21,823 nt of DNA from an uncultured Christensenella sp. (lineage in GTDB: Bacteria; Bacillota; Clostridia; Christensenellales; Borkfalkiaceae). The first letter of the stretch is position 1. Every line of letters begins with the position of its first letter. The translations under genes and the position numbers were made by a program. Shown here piece after piece: positions 21,621-21,823 of this stretch. The DNA lies in assembly GCA_910586065.1 (NCBI GenBank), contig CAJUGI010000011.1:1-21823 (forward strand), in the 5' to 3' direction. The notes under the pieces are model-generated. The model ran no database searches and had not been told where the DNA came from. It was given only the letters and a program-made list of their open reading frames with translations.

Positions 21621-21823
21621 TTATTTATTGTAGCCCCCGGGGTTTTTGGATTGCCAGTTCCAAAGGGATTGGCACATATCCTCTATGCCCAGCTGCGCCT
21701 CCCAGCCGAGCTCTCTTTTCGCCTTGCCGGCGTCCGCGTAGCATGCCGCGATATCTCCCGCTCTCCTGGGTTTTATTACATACGCTAACTTTCGGCCGCA
21801 AGCTTTTTCAAACGCTTTTATTA
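21621..21823 (-). CDS. galE: UDP-glucose 4-epimerase, C-terminal end (partial)
   Basis: The last 67 codons are inside the window; the gene continues past the right edge. The minus strand reads PRRAGDIAACYADAGKAKRELGW and then the C-terminal WNWQSKNPGGY, which are the typical GalE end blocks: (R/P)xGD(I/V)A, the KA-x-x-ELGW motif and a terminal WNWQ-x-x-NP-x-GY. GalE interconverts UDP-glucose and UDP-galactose for galactose use and cell-surface glycans, in line with the phosphoglucomutase in the same window. The fragment uses more GC-ending codons (ctc, gag, atc) than neighbouring genes. Confidence 0.93.
   Translation of the reverse strand, partial: IKAFEKACGRKLAYVIKPRRAGDIAACYADAGKAKRELGWEAQLGIEDMCQSLWNWQSKNPGGYNK

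Overview
The window comes from a low-to-medium-GC Bacillota (Clostridia-type) genome, probably an uncultured gut or sediment lineage. The evidence is a clostridial-type 16S rRNA 5' part at the left edge, sigma-A-like promoters (TTGACA / TATAAT, 17-bp spacing), AGGAGG-type ribosome sites and mostly Bacillota-type gene families. I lean towards the Christensenellales area, but only as an inference. No phage, transposase, integrase or CRISPR array is visible.

Layout. 1-903 is the 5' two thirds of a 16S rRNA gene on the minus strand, driven by two near-duplicate promoters at 1110-1255. 1404-2720 holds an orphan terminator, a small membrane protein, and a divergent XRE repressor / PH-like membrane protein pair with operator-like sites in the shared promoter region. 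2754-4936 (minus) holds an SH3-NlpC/P60 lipoprotein and an operon of a DUF1858 protein with two 4-TM proteins. 5118-6617 is a large unknown membrane protein. 6717-8480 is a Na/Pi cotransporter with a PhoU-like tail. 8640-11214 holds trmL, rdgB (XTP/dITP pyrophosphatase), a YfcE-type phosphoesterase and a membrane protein. 11379-13909 is a phosphoglucomutase coupled to a 7-TM protein. 13981-15117 (minus) holds a HAD phosphatase and a small membrane protein. 15484-17877 (minus) holds an AEC transporter and a DUF4874/DUF4832 exoprotein. 17953-18334 is a tRNA-Ser(UGA) gene preceded by three 83-bp repeats. 18354-19085 is radC (minus). 19302-21556 is an overlapping three-gene operon (membrane protein, DUF1461 protein, tyrosine phosphatase). 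The right edge is the 3' end of galE (minus).

Main points of interest. (1) The tRNA-Ser gene sits behind three tandem copies of an 83-bp unit. Two of them begin with the same 19 nt as the tRNA itself, and all three can fold as a three-way junction. One promoter lies upstream of everything, so the repeats should be part of the pre-tRNA leader. (2) Five genes (starts at 1479, 9185, 14628, 15117, 17877) have a good -35/-10 pair ending only 6-9 nt before ATG and no Shine-Dalgarno, which predicts leaderless mRNAs, while other genes nearby have strong Shine-Dalgarno sites. (3) An inverted repeat fills the -35/-10 spacer of the PH-like gene beside a divergent XRE gene. (4) One promoter has its -35 box in the loop of the preceding terminator. 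(5) Every convergent gene pair shares a single palindromic terminator.
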